Notes: generated by a model from the sequence alone, not told the origin. DNA of 64,000 nt from Agrocybe praecox (GCA_964017145.1 OZ024850.1:248001-312000); one strand, 5' to 3'. Counted from the stretch's first letter, positions 1-12,289 are shown. Program-made: numbers and translations.

Positions 1-1885
1 AGAGCGCCGGGGTAGAGAGCCTGGAAGAGGTTGGGAGCGGGATGAAGTGCATTGGTGTTATCTCTGGCATGATTTCCGGAGGGATGCCGGCGAGTCGGGT
101 CGCGTTGGACGTGAAATATTGGTTGGTTTGTTCTGGGTTTCTTGTGAAGCAAATGTGGGCGTGGAAGTGGGAGACGATGGTGTCTGTGGAGAACAACGCA
201 TCATTAGCGAGCCAGAATAATGTACAGGCAAGATAAGCACATACTTAATGAGATCCAGTAATAAATGGAATAGTCTGTGGGTGCATACGAAGGCGAGAAG
301 GTTGAAGAGAACGGTCGTGGTGACCGGGTGCGTCAATCAATGTATTTGGTATACCGTGGAACTGTGGAACCGTGAACGTGGATTAGGATGCACACATCAT
401 GATGGATGTGTATTGAAGAGGAAGGATGATGACGGATGGATGAGATCTGGCTGGGGTTGTATTCAACAGTGTCAATGACGAAACATTGAGGAGACTGCGC
501 GTATATGGTTGAGGGAAAATATGGTGGACAGATGAATCAATCGGACGTACGGACATAGAGAGTGTTGGGACTCCTGAGATTATCGTCAGTGTGGATAATG
601 CAGTGCAGACCGTACGCGCGGATGTCCGGGGTAGAAGAAGCAAGCTAGCGGGAAGACTGTCGTGTAAAGTGGGCAGAAGACCACGGCATGTTCGAATAAA
701 ATCTCCGAGCGACGTTGAAGCGGTGTAGGGACGAGGAACGATATGCGAAGGCGAGAGTAATGTGGGGAAGCGGCGTGCGTGACACTGGATGTTTGTCGAC
801 CGGCGAATACAATGGTGGATGGTCGGCTGGGTCGAATGATAAAATAAGGAACGCGGAAGGCATGATGGGGCCTGTGGATGCGGGTGAGGAGGGTGATAGC
901 AGGTTATGGCATCCTCGTACATGGAGGAAAGTCCAACGTCGGAGAGAACAAACAGAGGAGAATAAAGTGGGGCGTAATAGGACGTTTTCTCAGAGAGCCA
1001 AGCGGTGCACGTGGTGCGTGTGCAGGAGGGAGGGCTCTTGGAGTGCGGAGAGAGCCCAGGATATTGAATCGGATGTGGAAGGTTGCTTGTAGTGAAGCGA
1101 ATGTGGACGAGGAAGTGAGCGACGATGGTGTCTATGCGGAGAACGACGCATTGTCAGCGAGCCAGAATAATGTACATGAAAGATAAGTATGTACCTAATG
1201 GGATCCGTCAACGAATGGAATGGTCGGTGTATGCCTATGAGAGCGAGGAAGTCGAAGAGGGAATTCGTGGTGGTGACAAACGAAGAAGATTGCGAATACG
1301 CGTACGCGACGAGCCGGACGTAGTAATGACGCCAGATTGGAGAGTGATGCAGGCCGAGAAGAGAAAGCAAAAGAAAAGGGAGACGGGAACCAATAGATCG
1401 AGAAGAGAGGAGAGGAGAAGCGGGAGGACAACCGAATGGAATGTTCTTTCAGAAAAGCGTCAAACCGCCGAAAAGATTAGCAGAAAATAAGCAAGAAATT
1501 AAGCAGCTAGCGAATGTCACAAGAATCCTAACAAAAGAAAAGAAAAGAAACCTGAAACAGGTCAACATCGAAAACGCAACAAAGCCGGACCAAAGCGGAA
1601 TCGAGAAGAAACCAAGCAAGAGACCAGGGAGAGTACGAACGTTAAAACGGACGAAAGAAAACAGACGAGTGTTACAACCACCAAAGCATTTGCACCATCG
1701 ATAACTCCAGATACCGTATCTATTCAGACTCCTTGGAACATTTTAAGCTCGTTGCTTCCGCCGCTGGTCGTTGGTCGTCGTCGTTCGGAATCAAACCCAT
1801 TCAGGGGGTTCGAATTCGCGTAAAGTTGAAGCGCACGTGATGCGTCTTTCGGGTTCCGGATTCGGACGTCGCAAATTGCCGACCC
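1..1885 (+). repeat. Dispersed repeat family R1, two tandem partial copies plus terminal R2 core
   Basis: Bases 1-240 are re-encountered, diverged, at about 1,000-1,240 and 12,790-13,100. Bases 640-1,050 match 12,300-12,790 and 30,070-30,480; shared landmarks are a GGGAAGACTGT segment, a GTTGAAGCG segment and GATGGGGCCTGTGGATGCG. From 1,440 a purine-rich stretch (also at 13,270-13,380) leads into a core of about 200 bp (1,690-1,885, called R2 here). All frames give unrelated Arg/Ser-rich open frames without a consistent protein, so I read this as non-coding repeat DNA of unknown class. Confidence 0.6.
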
Positions 1886-1888
1886 AGA

Positions 1889-1989
1889 CACGGCGGGAAA
1901 GCTGCTGACCAGTGGGAAATGACCAATGTGCTGATTGCACTGATCAGCACGTTGGTCATTTCCCACTGGTCAGCAGCTTTCCCGCCGTG
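1889..1989. repeat. Near-perfect 101-bp inverted repeat (hairpin)
   Basis: Two 47-nt arms starting CACGGCGGGAAAGCTGCTGA flank a 7-nt loop (TGCACTG). The arms differ at one position, and as RNA that position would be a G-U wobble, so a transcript would pair along the whole stem. The hairpin abuts the R2 core of the dispersed repeat and does not recur in the other R2 copies that I can see. It could be a very short foldback element or a small-RNA precursor; the sequence does not say which. Confidence 0.85.
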
Positions 1990-4312
1990 AGATGCCCTCA
2001 TACATGTTTTCTTTCATTCTTTATTTGAAGACTTCTCCTTGTGTCTCTAAACGATTCGATTTATTTTTCTCGTCAAATCTGGGATCTTCATTCAATCTCC
2101 TCGTTTTTTGTATGCAATAAATCCCTTGGATATTCGGACCAATTGAGCCAACCTCGTTCTCTTCAACTCCTCCCTCCACCTCGAGCTACGAGGCGTTTTT
2201 ATCTGCAAGTGTATTTCGCTCCCTTCAAGTTCTTACTTTTCGCAGAGCATCTCGTTCCCCCCCGTTGAAGTTCTTTCTTCTTTGGCGTGTACTTGGCGTT
2301 TCTGATATTACTACACCTTCTTCCTTCCTTTCCAACACCTTATACATCTTTATTTGATAGCGTACCTGGGCATAACATCAGGTCCATCTGCATGTCTTTG
2401 GTGACGCTCCACTCCTTTGGTTTACGTATCATGTCATTCGCTTTCTCACTGCGTCCTTTTGTGACTAGTTCTCATTGGTGTTGGTGGTTTCATCTTTGTG
2501 CGTAGCGTAGCGTGGTGCTACATTAATTTATGTTAACAATTTGTTTCTATAGGAATTTTATGAGACATATCTCTGTACCACTAATGTCCTACTTTGTCCT
2601 CGGTTGTAGGCTACTCAGCTTCAATTTTATTACCTCTCAATCAGTGAACGTCCAATGTAGCTTCAAGTTTGTTTGTTTTTCGTCCGCTTGTTCGTTGCTT
2701 TTGTTTGTTGTACTGCTATTCCATCAACAATTGCTCTTAGGCTCCAAATAGATAAAGTATCTAGGACCACCATCCTATCTATCTATCTTATTTGCTAATA
2801 AATACTTGTATTTCCTCTCTTCCACTCCCCTTCTTCATTAACACTGCCTTGTACCATAGTCAATCTGGCTTTCTATTCTTGATTTACAATGCACTGTGTA
2901 AAAAGTTGTACCCGATAGGGCCGAGTACTCACAAGAAAGAACGGAAACTGCTGCTTCTAGTGAGTGGACGGCTTACAGAATGGAATTTTGGCTCGGGTTT
3001 ATGTAACAGAAAGATGTGATCCCACTTTCTTTCTCTTCTCTTTGCTCTGTTTCCAGTCAGTCTTGATCCTTTTAATCTGGCGGAATGTTTATATTAACCA
3101 TCACATGTCTCATTTTCCTTGTATTTGTTCTGCTCCTCTTATCTCTTCCCATTACATAGTGTGAGTTCGAGCTGCTCTTTTCTTTCTTCACTAACTTTCT
3201 CTGTCATCTTTGACGTGGAGGGTTGTGACCCATGGATTCATGCTCTTATATTTGTGCCCTCTTTCACATTTTGTTTGCATGTTAAACAAATCTTGGTCCT
3301 TTTCATTGTTGTCATCTCAAGCTTCTCTCCCACAGGTCACAACCTAGAGTCTTCCTCCTTATCTATCCATTCACTTGCTCTTCAACCCTCTCATCCTGTT
3401 ACCTATTATTGTACATCATGAGCTTTCTTTTTGAGAATCAAGTCTTTTGTTGCTCACTGTTTGTGATTCAGTCTTCTGTACACCTAATCACCTTCTTGTA
3501 TACATGATGCTTGTACAGGTGTTTTACCCTCAATCCCTCTTGATGGGCATCCGTGCGTTCTCATTTTTGTTTCTCATCTCAGTCTACATTACCTCAGCCC
3601 CATTTTACACCAATCCTAACCATGCTCACATCTTTGTTATTCCTATATATTTCTTCCAAGTTTTTCCATATATATATATCATGCCAGTCCTACAAGCATT
3701 TTTCCTTTCCTTTCTTTCCTCATACTTGCCTAATACCACTAGCTTTGTTGTTCTTGTGCCTCTTTTGATTTTTCTTTTTTCCTCAGATAATTCTCTTGAA
3801 TGCATTTTATCTAGTTGACAAACATATTTTGATCCTTGCTGTGTGCGCCTAGTCCTACAAGTTGGTTATTTTTGTTTTACATTTCTTCTCCTTTTTGCAT
3901 TACTACTAGTTCAAACCATGTGCACATGTTCATTGTTCTTATTTCAACTTTCTTTACTTCAAGTTTGTATGTATATATCTTTCAAATGTTCAGGATCAGG
4001 GGGGGCATATAAAGTGTCTGCATTCCATTGAGGCACCACACATCTATGTTTTGACATTTATTGATATATCAATCATGATCCATCAAGGCAACATTTTACA
4101 GAGCCCCCTTTGGTAACATGGCTACATCAAAATTTGGACATATACATTCCATGCTAAAGGTAAAGTAGCACAAATTTTTGTATTATTTATCTTACCTCCT
4201 TCAAGAATCCCTAGTTAATTCACTCTACAGCACAATAGAATATTAGAAATCTAAAACAATATATTTTTTACATTGGAAATACAAAACATAATTTTCTGGT
4301 ACAAATCTTTCA
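1990..4312. other. Gene-free, pyrimidine-rich stretch
   Basis: The plus strand is strongly T/C-rich for about 2 kb with short hydrophobic open frames in every phase and no recognisable domain. Similar T-rich stretches follow other repeat copies (13.6-14.5 kb, 31.0-31.6 kb), so this is probably decayed repeat DNA. The last 300 bp are AT-rich 3' flank of the NLR gene on the minus strand. Confidence 0.5.
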
Positions 4313-5720
4313 TTACTTTTGTGATATATCCTTCTTCAACATCATTTTTTCAAGTTTTTCTGCATCACTTGTATATCCCAGCTCCTTGTATGTAACTCTC
4401 AACTCCTTCATAATTTTGACTGTCTCAAGGTGTTCTTCTCCAAGTAATTCCTTTCTTTTTTCCAATACAATCACCTGAAGTGATTCTGCATCTTTCCAAA
4501 GACCTTGTTGCTGATATGTAATTGCCAATTCTGACATGACTGTAAGAGTATCAGGATGATTCTCTGACAGTTTTTCCTTTCTTTTCTGCAATACCATGAG
4601 CTGAAGTGACTCTGCTTCCTTGAAAAGACCCTGCTTCTGGTATGTATTTGCCAAATCTGACATAATATTCAGAGTACGAGGATGATTTTCTCCAACCTTC
4701 TCCTTGCTCTTCTGCAATACAACAAGTTGAAGTGATTCTGCAGCTTTCAAATTCCCTTGTTTGTAATATGTGGTTGCTAAATTTTTCATAATAGCAAGTG
4801 TATCTGGGTGATCTTCTCCTAGTAACTCTTTCCTTTTTCCAAATATCAACACTTGAAGAGATTCTGCATCTTCCCATTGTCCTGTTTGACAGTATATATT
4901 TGCTAAATTTGCCATAATACCCAATGTATGAGGGTGATTTTCTCCAAGTCTTTCCTTCATTTTTTGCATGACTACCAGCTGAAGTAATTTGGCATCTTCC
5001 TAAAGCCCTAATTGGCAAGATGTGGTGGCTAAGTTTGATGTGATACCTAAAGTATATGGGTGATCTTCTCCAAGTGTCTCTTTCATTTTCTGCAATACAA
5101 CAATTTGAAGTGACTTTGCCTCTTTCCAACGGCCTTGTTGGCGGTATGATGATGCCAAGTTTAACATGATAGCAAGAGTATCTGGATGGTTTTCTCCAAG
5201 TACATCCTTTCTTGTCTGAAAAACTACAAGCTGAAGAGATTCTGCATCCTTCCAACGTCCTTGTTCTGAATATATATTTGCAAGATTTGACATCACAGTC
5301 AAAGTATCAAGATGAATCTCTCCTAGTGTCTCCTGCCTTTTATGTAAAACCACCTCTTGAATAGATTCTGCATCCTTCCAGCGGCCTTGCCGTGAATATG
5401 TATTTGCCAGATGTGACATAATACTAAGAGTGTCTGGATGGTCTTCTCCAAGTATTTCTTTCATTTTCTCAGAAATCACTATTTGAAGAGCTTCTGCATC
5501 CTTCCAGCGACCCTGATTGTGGTATGCAGTGCCCAAATTCATCATGTATTTCAATGTATGTGCACTATTATCCCCGAATGTGTTTTGAGATTTTTCAACA
5601 GCTGCTTTTGTGAATATTTCTTCGTCTTTCCAACGACCTTGTTGCCCACAAACAAATCCAAGCTTTTCCAGAATTTGAATATTCATTTCAACCAAATTAA
5701 TCCCAGACTTAGCCATTGAA
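4313..5720 (-). repeat. Tandem 126-bp repeat array encoding TPR units
   Basis: About eleven head-to-tail 126-bp units each encode a 42-residue TPR with the pattern G-x-W-K-D-A-E-S-L-Q, then G-E-D/N-H-P-D-T-L-x-I-M. The middle units are far more alike than expected for old TPRs, which implies recent duplication or gene conversion within the array. One unit carries the TAG that breaks the frame. Confidence 0.85.
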
Positions 5721-8320
5721 ATATGAGGCCAAGCTCTGTGTTGATATTTATGCTCAATTTCACTGATTTTTTGTGGAAGTGACAGGCCAAGAATAGTGAG
5801 CACAAATTTCCTCATAGTTTTTATTTCCTTTTCTACCATGGTTCTTCCCCAATATTGTACCAAGGGGTGTATCCTGTACACACTTTTCTCTTCATGCTCA
5901 TAGTCAAGCTGAATAAGTGAATAAGAGCTAAGCTTGGAGATAATCTCTTGAAAAGCAGCAAGACTCCAATGAGAATCTTTTCCCTTGAAGTAGCCTAGCA
6001 GTTGTGTCACTTTATCCTGCACCATAGAATCCACCATAGAATCATCTATGTGCTCATCAGATAATGCAGCTCTTTCGAATATCTCCTCTGAGATACCCTC
6101 ATGATGCAAAAGAGAGCAAACATGTAAAAATAATTGACTAGATTCATCAAGTTTGTCATAGCTTAATTTCCATGTTGCATATACTGCCTTATCTTGACCT
6201 TGAACACTGCTGTGCTGCAACATTTTGTCATGCTCTTGTTGATAAAGCTTGTGATACTTTTGCAGAGAGTACTGGTTTATAAAAATGTAAGATCCAGCTT
6301 GTGAAATTGCCAATGCATGACAATAAAGATCCTGTCACATGTAAAGATATCATGTTAATTTATGTTTTGAAACAATACTTATATTTCTGACATTACCTGC
6401 ACAATTTTTCCTGCTAATTCAATATTCTTCTGATCTGTGTTTGTCCTTGCTAGATGAAGCAAGAGCTCTACTGCTTCATCTTCATGCATATTTCCAACAG
6501 ACAAATAACCAGTTCCAGTAGCATAGTGCCGAAGTTGAATGTTGTGTGTGGTAATGATAATATTTCCATGGGTGGGCAGATATGGTTGCAAGTTCAACTC
6601 TGCCTCATCTGCATTATCAATAACAAGTAGCCATTTTGTGGCTTGGTTTTCAAGCCACCTGGGAATTTGTTCTGCAGATAATTTGCTGCTTTCTGGTGCA
6701 ATAGCTTTAAGATCAGCTTTAAGAATTGACTCATTTGTTGCATCAACATAGAAAATTTCTGAGAAGCTATGAATAAAAGACTAGATCAGATTTAATTTTA
6801 GATTTAAGAAATTTAAACCCTACATATTTGACTCTTTTGCAAACTTGAATACAATTTGACTTTTGCCAGACCCTCCAAGACCATCCAAAACAAATACATG
6901 CTCAGAGATATCATTACTCTGAAAGAAAGCATTTATCTGGTTCAGGATGTCCTTCCTGCCTTTGAAAAACAAAACAGGGGATGGGCATGGCTTTCTACCA
7001 AGGCTTTGAGTAAAAAATTGTGCAGCTCTTGGGGCAACTATGTTATAAAGAAAAAATTTAAAAAACGCAAAGATAATATATACATATACCATACCCAGTT
7101 GTTCCACAGTAAGCTGAGTAGTTGGAACTTTCATCACAGAAACCAACCTTCCTGTTGTTTCTTGAGTTTCTTGTTTCCTCATATACTGAATAGTATGTGC
7201 CTCAATGATATCTAGCCTTTCCCATTCCGCTAGCTGGCCACTTTGCAACCCTTGATCAACATTAAGTCGAAAATATGTTCCCAGGGTGTTTGAAAAGCGA
7301 CGCAAAAGCTCTTGGTGTCACTGTGTATGTTCACAGTCTGTAGCTATGGCACCTAGCATGCCCATAATGTTTGTTGGGACGATTCTACGCCAGAAACCAA
7401 ACTTTTTGATGCGGATAATGTCGGCATGTCCAGTACCGATGCTTACCACGCATCCGATTGGTCGAGCAGCAAAAAGTGAGTTGGCCTCATCGAGCACCAG
7501 CTGAGTTGGATTGTTGTGGCCCATCCCACCGTCAATGTATGGCTGGTTTCGTCCAATCTCGATGCGCTTGAAGATTCCCGGGGTTGCAGACGTTGCTCGC
7601 GCAGCCTGCCAGATTGTAAAATCCTGAGAAGCCTCGCGTGGAGACTCGTATGCTCGGAAAAGTACAGGATTATTCATGTTATGCGCATTTCTTGCACAGA
7701 CGAAACTTATACATCTCCCGTTCAGCAATAGATACAACATAAAGCAAATCAGACACTCACGTTAGACAAGTACCAGACTCATGTGCGTCTAACAGCGGCG
7801 TATCGGGGTTATTGGTTACCGCGTTCACCATGGACTTAACGGCAGCTTCGAGCTTGGTTGCCTTGAACGTTCCCTCGCCAAGCACCTTTGTTCGAGAGAA
7901 CACACTCTTCACCAGTATATTGTACTGATCAATTGCCATATCTACGTCCATACGCAGACGGCCAAGCATCAAAGCGATGATCCTGTAGCATTTCGTGCCA
8001 CAATCAGTTCAATATGTTCATGGATGACGATGTAGCGCACGCACCCTCCTGTACTGGTTCCACCGATTATGTCGAAATACTCGCATGGCTTTGGCCGTTC
8101 CTTGAGATTTTCCATGTTATCTCTTTCTCGTTGTGCGTTTTCCTCGATCATCAACTTATGCATAATTTCTTTGAGAATTAGGAGTTCAGATAGCCCACGA
8201 ATTCCGCCGCCATCTATCGAGATAATACTGTGAATGAGATATTCTAATGATCAGAGTATTAAGAGCCACAGTACCTAGCGCGAGGAGCCTGAAGGGCTTT
8301 TCGTTGTTAGGGGTGGTCAT
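4313..8320 (-). pseudogene. Patatin / NB-ARC / TPR NLR-like protein, copy 1, with two in-frame stops
   Basis: Seven exons read on the minus strand: 8320-8275, 8213-8045, 7982-7761, 7705-7095, 7037-6824, 6766-6397 and 6331-4313; together 1,217 codons. The N-terminal patatin-like phospholipase domain shows the oxyanion motif DGGGIRG (about residues 16-22), the nucleophile elbow GTSTGG (about 66-71) and the catalytic-Asp motif DGGMGHNNP (about 204-212). A STAND NTPase follows with P-loop GLGGSGKS (about 402-409) and a WLLVIDNAD-type Walker B. Then come eleven 42-residue kinesin-light-chain-type TPRs with very similar sequence. Codon 275 is TGA (7318-7320), caused by a 6-nt insertion relative to copy 2. 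Codon 988 is TAG (5000-5002) where sister repeats have Trp. Family knowledge: such proteins are intracellular NLR-like receptors that may cleave lipids. As read, the gene cannot give full-length product; a separate patatin fragment is possible. Confidence 0.85.
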
Positions 8321-9839
8321 GGTTCAAAAGAAAGAATCGTATACTTGATCCTCGTGGCCAGTAACACGCAGCACAGCAGGTCGATTGGGTTCCCAAGGAA
8401 GCCTCGTTGCAGACGATATGAATTCATCTCGGCACCGCTGGGCCCTCTAGCTCCCTGCCGAGCCTTCCTCGCCGGCCAAAACGAATCCAATAGGCAACAA
8501 AATCCCGTTGCTGCGGCCAGAAGACGACCAACGAAGCAAAGGAATTCCGGCTGGTACCATTCATATGATGTGGATGGTGGTCGAGAGCAGGACGAGGATA
8601 AAAAAAGATAATGGATCCAAAAAAGGAACAACGGTGCGAGCGCGATAGGGATTGGTACAAAGGAGCAGATCAAACGTAGACCGGAGTAGGAGAGGGTAGA
8701 AAAAGATGCATGACGCATACCAGGAGGTAAAGAAATGGCGTATCTAACACGAGTAGTACACGGCAAATGAAGAAGTGAGTTACGAATGGCGAGCAATGAG
8801 GAATGAAGAGCGAATGAATGGAATAGATAGTGTGAAAAAGCTTGGAAGAACAACCGAGAAACAAGGGCTGGGACACAGGCTGGGTGATGGGCAAGGGCAT
8901 AGCAGCGGTCGGAGTAAATGAAAGGAAAGCGATCCATGAAACGGGCGAATCAGTGAGTAAAGGAGAGCCGGGACAAAGCGACGCGGGCCAAAGATGAACA
9001 GAACGTGGAAATAAAATTACCGGAAGCTGAGGAATAAACTGGTTGATCGAACTGAGAGGACACGAGACAGGGTAGAAAGTACACTGAATAACAAGGCCGG
9101 CTGTGACCATGGAGCAAGGAGGGAGGAAATTAAAGCGCCAGGTTGACGGAGGCGAAAAGCGATCGCAAAGTAAGTAAGAAATCCGGCAGAAAAGAAAAAA
9201 GAGGGAGGACCATGTAAACGAGTCGGAAAGAGCGATGTGGTGATTGATTGGTCTAATTTACACAAAGAGGACCGGAGCGTGAAAATAGCAAATGGGACAA
9301 ACAAAGGGGATGGAGACTTGAGCAAGAAAGAAAGAAGAAAGATCCACCAAGAAGCAGACCGAACACTTAAGAGAGCGTTCATCAAGGAAAGTGTGGAACC
9401 GGGGAAGGAATCGAAACGGACCAGAAAACAAGCAAGGAACGAGGCAGATAGCGAGCGCAATAAAAAATAATTTAAAGAGAGAAAGTTAAAAATCATTATG
9501 GATACAAACAAATTTGACCCTAACGTTTGCGCGGAAAGGATAAAAATCTCAATAAGCGGTGCGCGGGAATACTTCCCCTAAATGACCGCCATAAACAAAG
9601 CAGATAGCGAGCGCAATGACGAGAATCAAATAAACGCACGTTGAAGTCACCACCACGAGTACCGATGAGGTACATATAAAGGGCAAAGAGAAAGGAAACG
9701 GACAAGCGCAGGCGTAGGCCCACTTCCTGAAATGGACGCTGAAACGAGATGGAAAAGGAAGAATGAAGCAGGAAAGGCAGGTGAACAGCAACGAGCACAG
9801 ACGAAAATGTACTGCATCTATCCCAGCCCGAACACCATG
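8321..9839. repeat. Purine-rich repeat-derived stretch
   Basis: The plus strand is strongly purine-rich from about 8,520 to 9,800. The open frames here are mostly antisense, Leu/Ser/Phe-rich and without a domain. The stretch ends at an R2 core (9,840), the same layout as at 1,440-1,885. I see no gene. The 8,321-8,400 part must contain the promoter and 5' leader of the minus-strand NLR copy 1. Confidence 0.45.
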
Positions 9840-10300
9840 CTTTTACACTATTGATGACTCCAGATACGGTATCGATTCAGAGTCCTTGGAACGTTTCAAG
9901 CTTGTCGCTGGCAGCGCTCTTCGTTGGTCGTCGTTGTTCGGAACAAAGTCATTCAGGAGGTTCGTATTCGGGTAAAGTTGACCCACACGTGATGCGTTTT
10001 CAGGGTTCCGGATTCGGCAGCGAAAGACGCGTCGCAAACGCGTCGAGTACCTAAAGCTGAGCGCTAAATTACCGACGCCCATGCCCCAACATATTCACAC
10101 CTATTCGTGCTTCCTAATTTTTTCTGCAGCCCATGCAAAGCCCATGTCACCCTTTCGATACATGCTTTCAAATTAGGGCCCTCCTTCTCTCTCGTCTCCT
10201 CCGCTCATTTCTCGGTTAACTCTTTGAATATCCGCGGCCTTCAAACTCTAGTTTGTGCTCGGGTTAAACTTGTACATGCAGCGTACTATTTAACTTGATT
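9840..10300 (+). repeat. R2 core repeat, plus orientation, with flanking T-rich tail
   Basis: Matches 1,690-1,885 and 30,790-30,990: a CCAGATAC segment, a TCCTTGGAACGTTT segment, CATTCAGG, a CACACGTGATGCGTTT segment and an inverted ACGCGTC pair around GCAAA. The copies differ at many positions, so they are old. A T-rich tail follows, as at 31,020. Confidence 0.6.
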
Positions 10301-10331
10301 TTTGAATAATCGAGAGTCTTGAGGGAATATA

Positions 10332-11125
10332 TGGAGCCACTCACCTAGTCACCACCAAAAAGTGACAAAGTTTATGGTGCCGGCAAAATTTCCCCTTTTT
10401 CTTATTCCTTTAGAGAAAACACTCCATTTGACAAGGGGAACAAATCTGCTAGACCGTTTTTTGATTGGTCAAAAACTGACGGAGTTATAAAATTCGGTGT
10501 CACCAAATTGGCCAGATAAGATAAGATAGTCCATATATAGTAATTTAGACTATTTATAGTGACACTTATTACTTAATCACATTGCCTCTTCGACTCTTTT
10601 TTGGCTGTTTCTGCCTTCTCCCTCACCTTTTGTGCGTTTCTCTGTTCTGTCCTCTTGGAATTTCCAGTGTAACCAAGATGTGGATTGTTTTCGGCCTTCT
10701 TCCAGTCCATTTTTGTGGAATTTTCGCCCGTAATCAACTCAATTGCATTCACGGTTGGATTCTCTTTCACCGCCGTGACGATGTGCTTGGCTATTTGAGG
10801 CTGCTCGTGCTCATATGCCACCTTCAAACTCCTCAATAATGCATTGTCCTTAAACTCCTCTATTTATTTGTCACTTGAATCGACGGGCCATGATTATTGG
10901 TGGACTTGGTTAGCAATTTTCCTCCCTAATGTCTCTGTACATATACCCCAAATTTTGCTAGACTACTTTTGTACGAATAAAACATAAATTTGATTGACCG
11001 AACCTTGTTGGTGCTTGAAAATTTTTCCTGCACCCTCTGGCACAGTGGGGTTAGGGGTAGTCAATTTGTATCCTGACCGATTTGGCCGCTGTCATTTTTA
11101 GGTGGTGACTAGGTGAGTGGCTCCA
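10332..11125. mobile_element. Non-autonomous TIR element with TA target duplication
   Basis: The ends are inverted copies of TGGAGCCACTCACCTAGTCA; the first 25 bases agree exactly and similarity continues for about 10 more. TA lies directly outside each end (10,330-10,331 and 11,126-11,127), as for Tc1/mariner-type elements. At 794 bp there is no room for a full transposase. A short minus-strand frame (10,573-10,836) has a charged, protein-like sequence that I do not recognise and could be a captured fragment. Confidence 0.7.
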
Positions 11126-11129
11126 TAGA

Positions 11130-11700
11130 TGTGTAAAGACTAGAGGTGGGGTTGAACGTGTACGGGTATGCATATATACATGTGTATCGCAGGAGGGTTG
11201 GCAGGGGAAAATGCATCGATGAATGCATGTACGAGACGTTGAGGAGTGTTTTTTAAGGCGGATGAGATTGTGGGCGGCCGAGAGCCTGAATTAGTGGATT
11301 CGAGTGAATATGTTGAAGAGGGAGGACAAAAATGGACAGGGACAGGAAATGGATGAATACATGGGGGTCGTGGAAGGGGGTCATGGAATGCGATTGACGA
11401 TGGCGATGGCATTGACAGTGATGTGGGGCAGGGCGTAATCTATTTTGACATGGAGGCAGAGGGGTGTGTGATGTCGGGTTGAAACAAGGATGCTGCGTAG
11501 AGCGTATGTGTGAACGTGGAGCGAGCGGGAATGAAATGAGAGAAGTGAGTATGTCGCTAAAGAAACCAGACAACGTTGAACGTTGAACGTTGAACGTTAA
11601 AGCGCTGTAGGGCATGAGGATGATGAGTGGATGCCCGCGGTGTATTCATAGGCAGACGGAAGTCTAACGTTGGACAAAATAAACAGGGGTCAAAGAGAGG
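11130..11700. repeat. Diverged R1-like sequence with GTTGAAC triplication
   Basis: Purine-rich plus strand resembling the R1 family (GACAGGGACAGG and similar segments). At 11,572-11,598 the unit GTTGAAC is iterated three times just before an R1-like AAAGCGCTGTAGGGCATGAGG segment. No gene is apparent. Confidence 0.4.
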
Positions 11701-11704
11701 TCAC

Positions 11705-11870
11705 AGAACCTGCTCTGCCGAAGCCGGCTCACAACAAACGCATCACGCGCCCATCAACTTTACTCGAATTCGAACCCCCTGAATGGGTTTCGTTGTGAAC
11801 GATGGCGACCAACGACCAGAGCCGCCAGCAAGCTGCTCGAATCATTCTGGAATTATCGATGGTGGTGTCA
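11705..11870 (-). repeat. R2 core repeat, minus orientation
   Basis: Reverse complement of the R2 core: GCCGAAGCCGGCTCA, a GCATCACG segment, TTCGAACCCCCTGAATGG and a final ATTATCGATGGTG. It differs from the copies at 13.5 and 14.8 kb at scattered positions. Confidence 0.6.
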
Positions 11871-11942
11871 AGCTCGTCATTGCCCCCCTTTCAGGGCCCA
11901 GACTTTCCTTAACGAACGTTAGAACCCTGCCTTTGGTCCAGA

Positions 11943-12159
11943 TTCCAAGTTGGTGGATAATCGACGACACTTGGTGGATAATGAAGAAAGCTAGTAGATA
12001 ATGAAAAAAGTTGGTGGATAATGAGAAAATTTGGCGGATAATGTAAAAAGTTGGTGGATAATCGACACGAGTTGGTAGATAATCGTACCGACTTGGTGGA
12101 TAATGCACCGAAGTTGGTTAAAAATTCACGTTAGGTTTTTGTACGACCCGGCACTCATA
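11943..12159 (-). mobile_element. Solo transposon end related to the 20.1-27.7 kb element
   Basis: About eight iterated units of the form AGTTGGTGGATAAT plus 6-8 variable bases are followed by a GTACGA segment and a terminus CCGGCACTCATA. That is the same outer terminus and the same iterated unit as the terminal inverted repeats of the 7.6-kb transposon, in the orientation of its right end. No matching second end is visible on the left side, so this is a solo or decayed end. Confidence 0.75.
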
Positions 12160-12289
12160 ATCATTCGCCCTGCAGCTCTTTATTCCTTTCATGCCGTCAT
12201 CTATCCTACATCCTGGGCTTTCTTGATTTTCAAGGAATAAAGGGAAGTAAAGATGAAGAAGAGGAATGGGGATGAGTAATTAATCTGAA

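Noticed and set aside
383..922. Long antisense frame (179 codons) in the R1 repeat
   Set aside because: Composition is Ser/Pro/Thr-rich, the frame is not conserved in the other R1 copies and no domain is visible.
1800..1830. GGGGGTTCGAATTCGCG looks like a tRNA B box
   Set aside because: No matching A box or cloverleaf; it is a part of the R2 repeat and varies among copies.
8317..8937. 206-codon minus-strand frame upstream of NLR copy 1
   Set aside because: It runs antisense through purine-rich repeat DNA, is Leu/Ser/Phe-rich and would overlap the NLR promoter.
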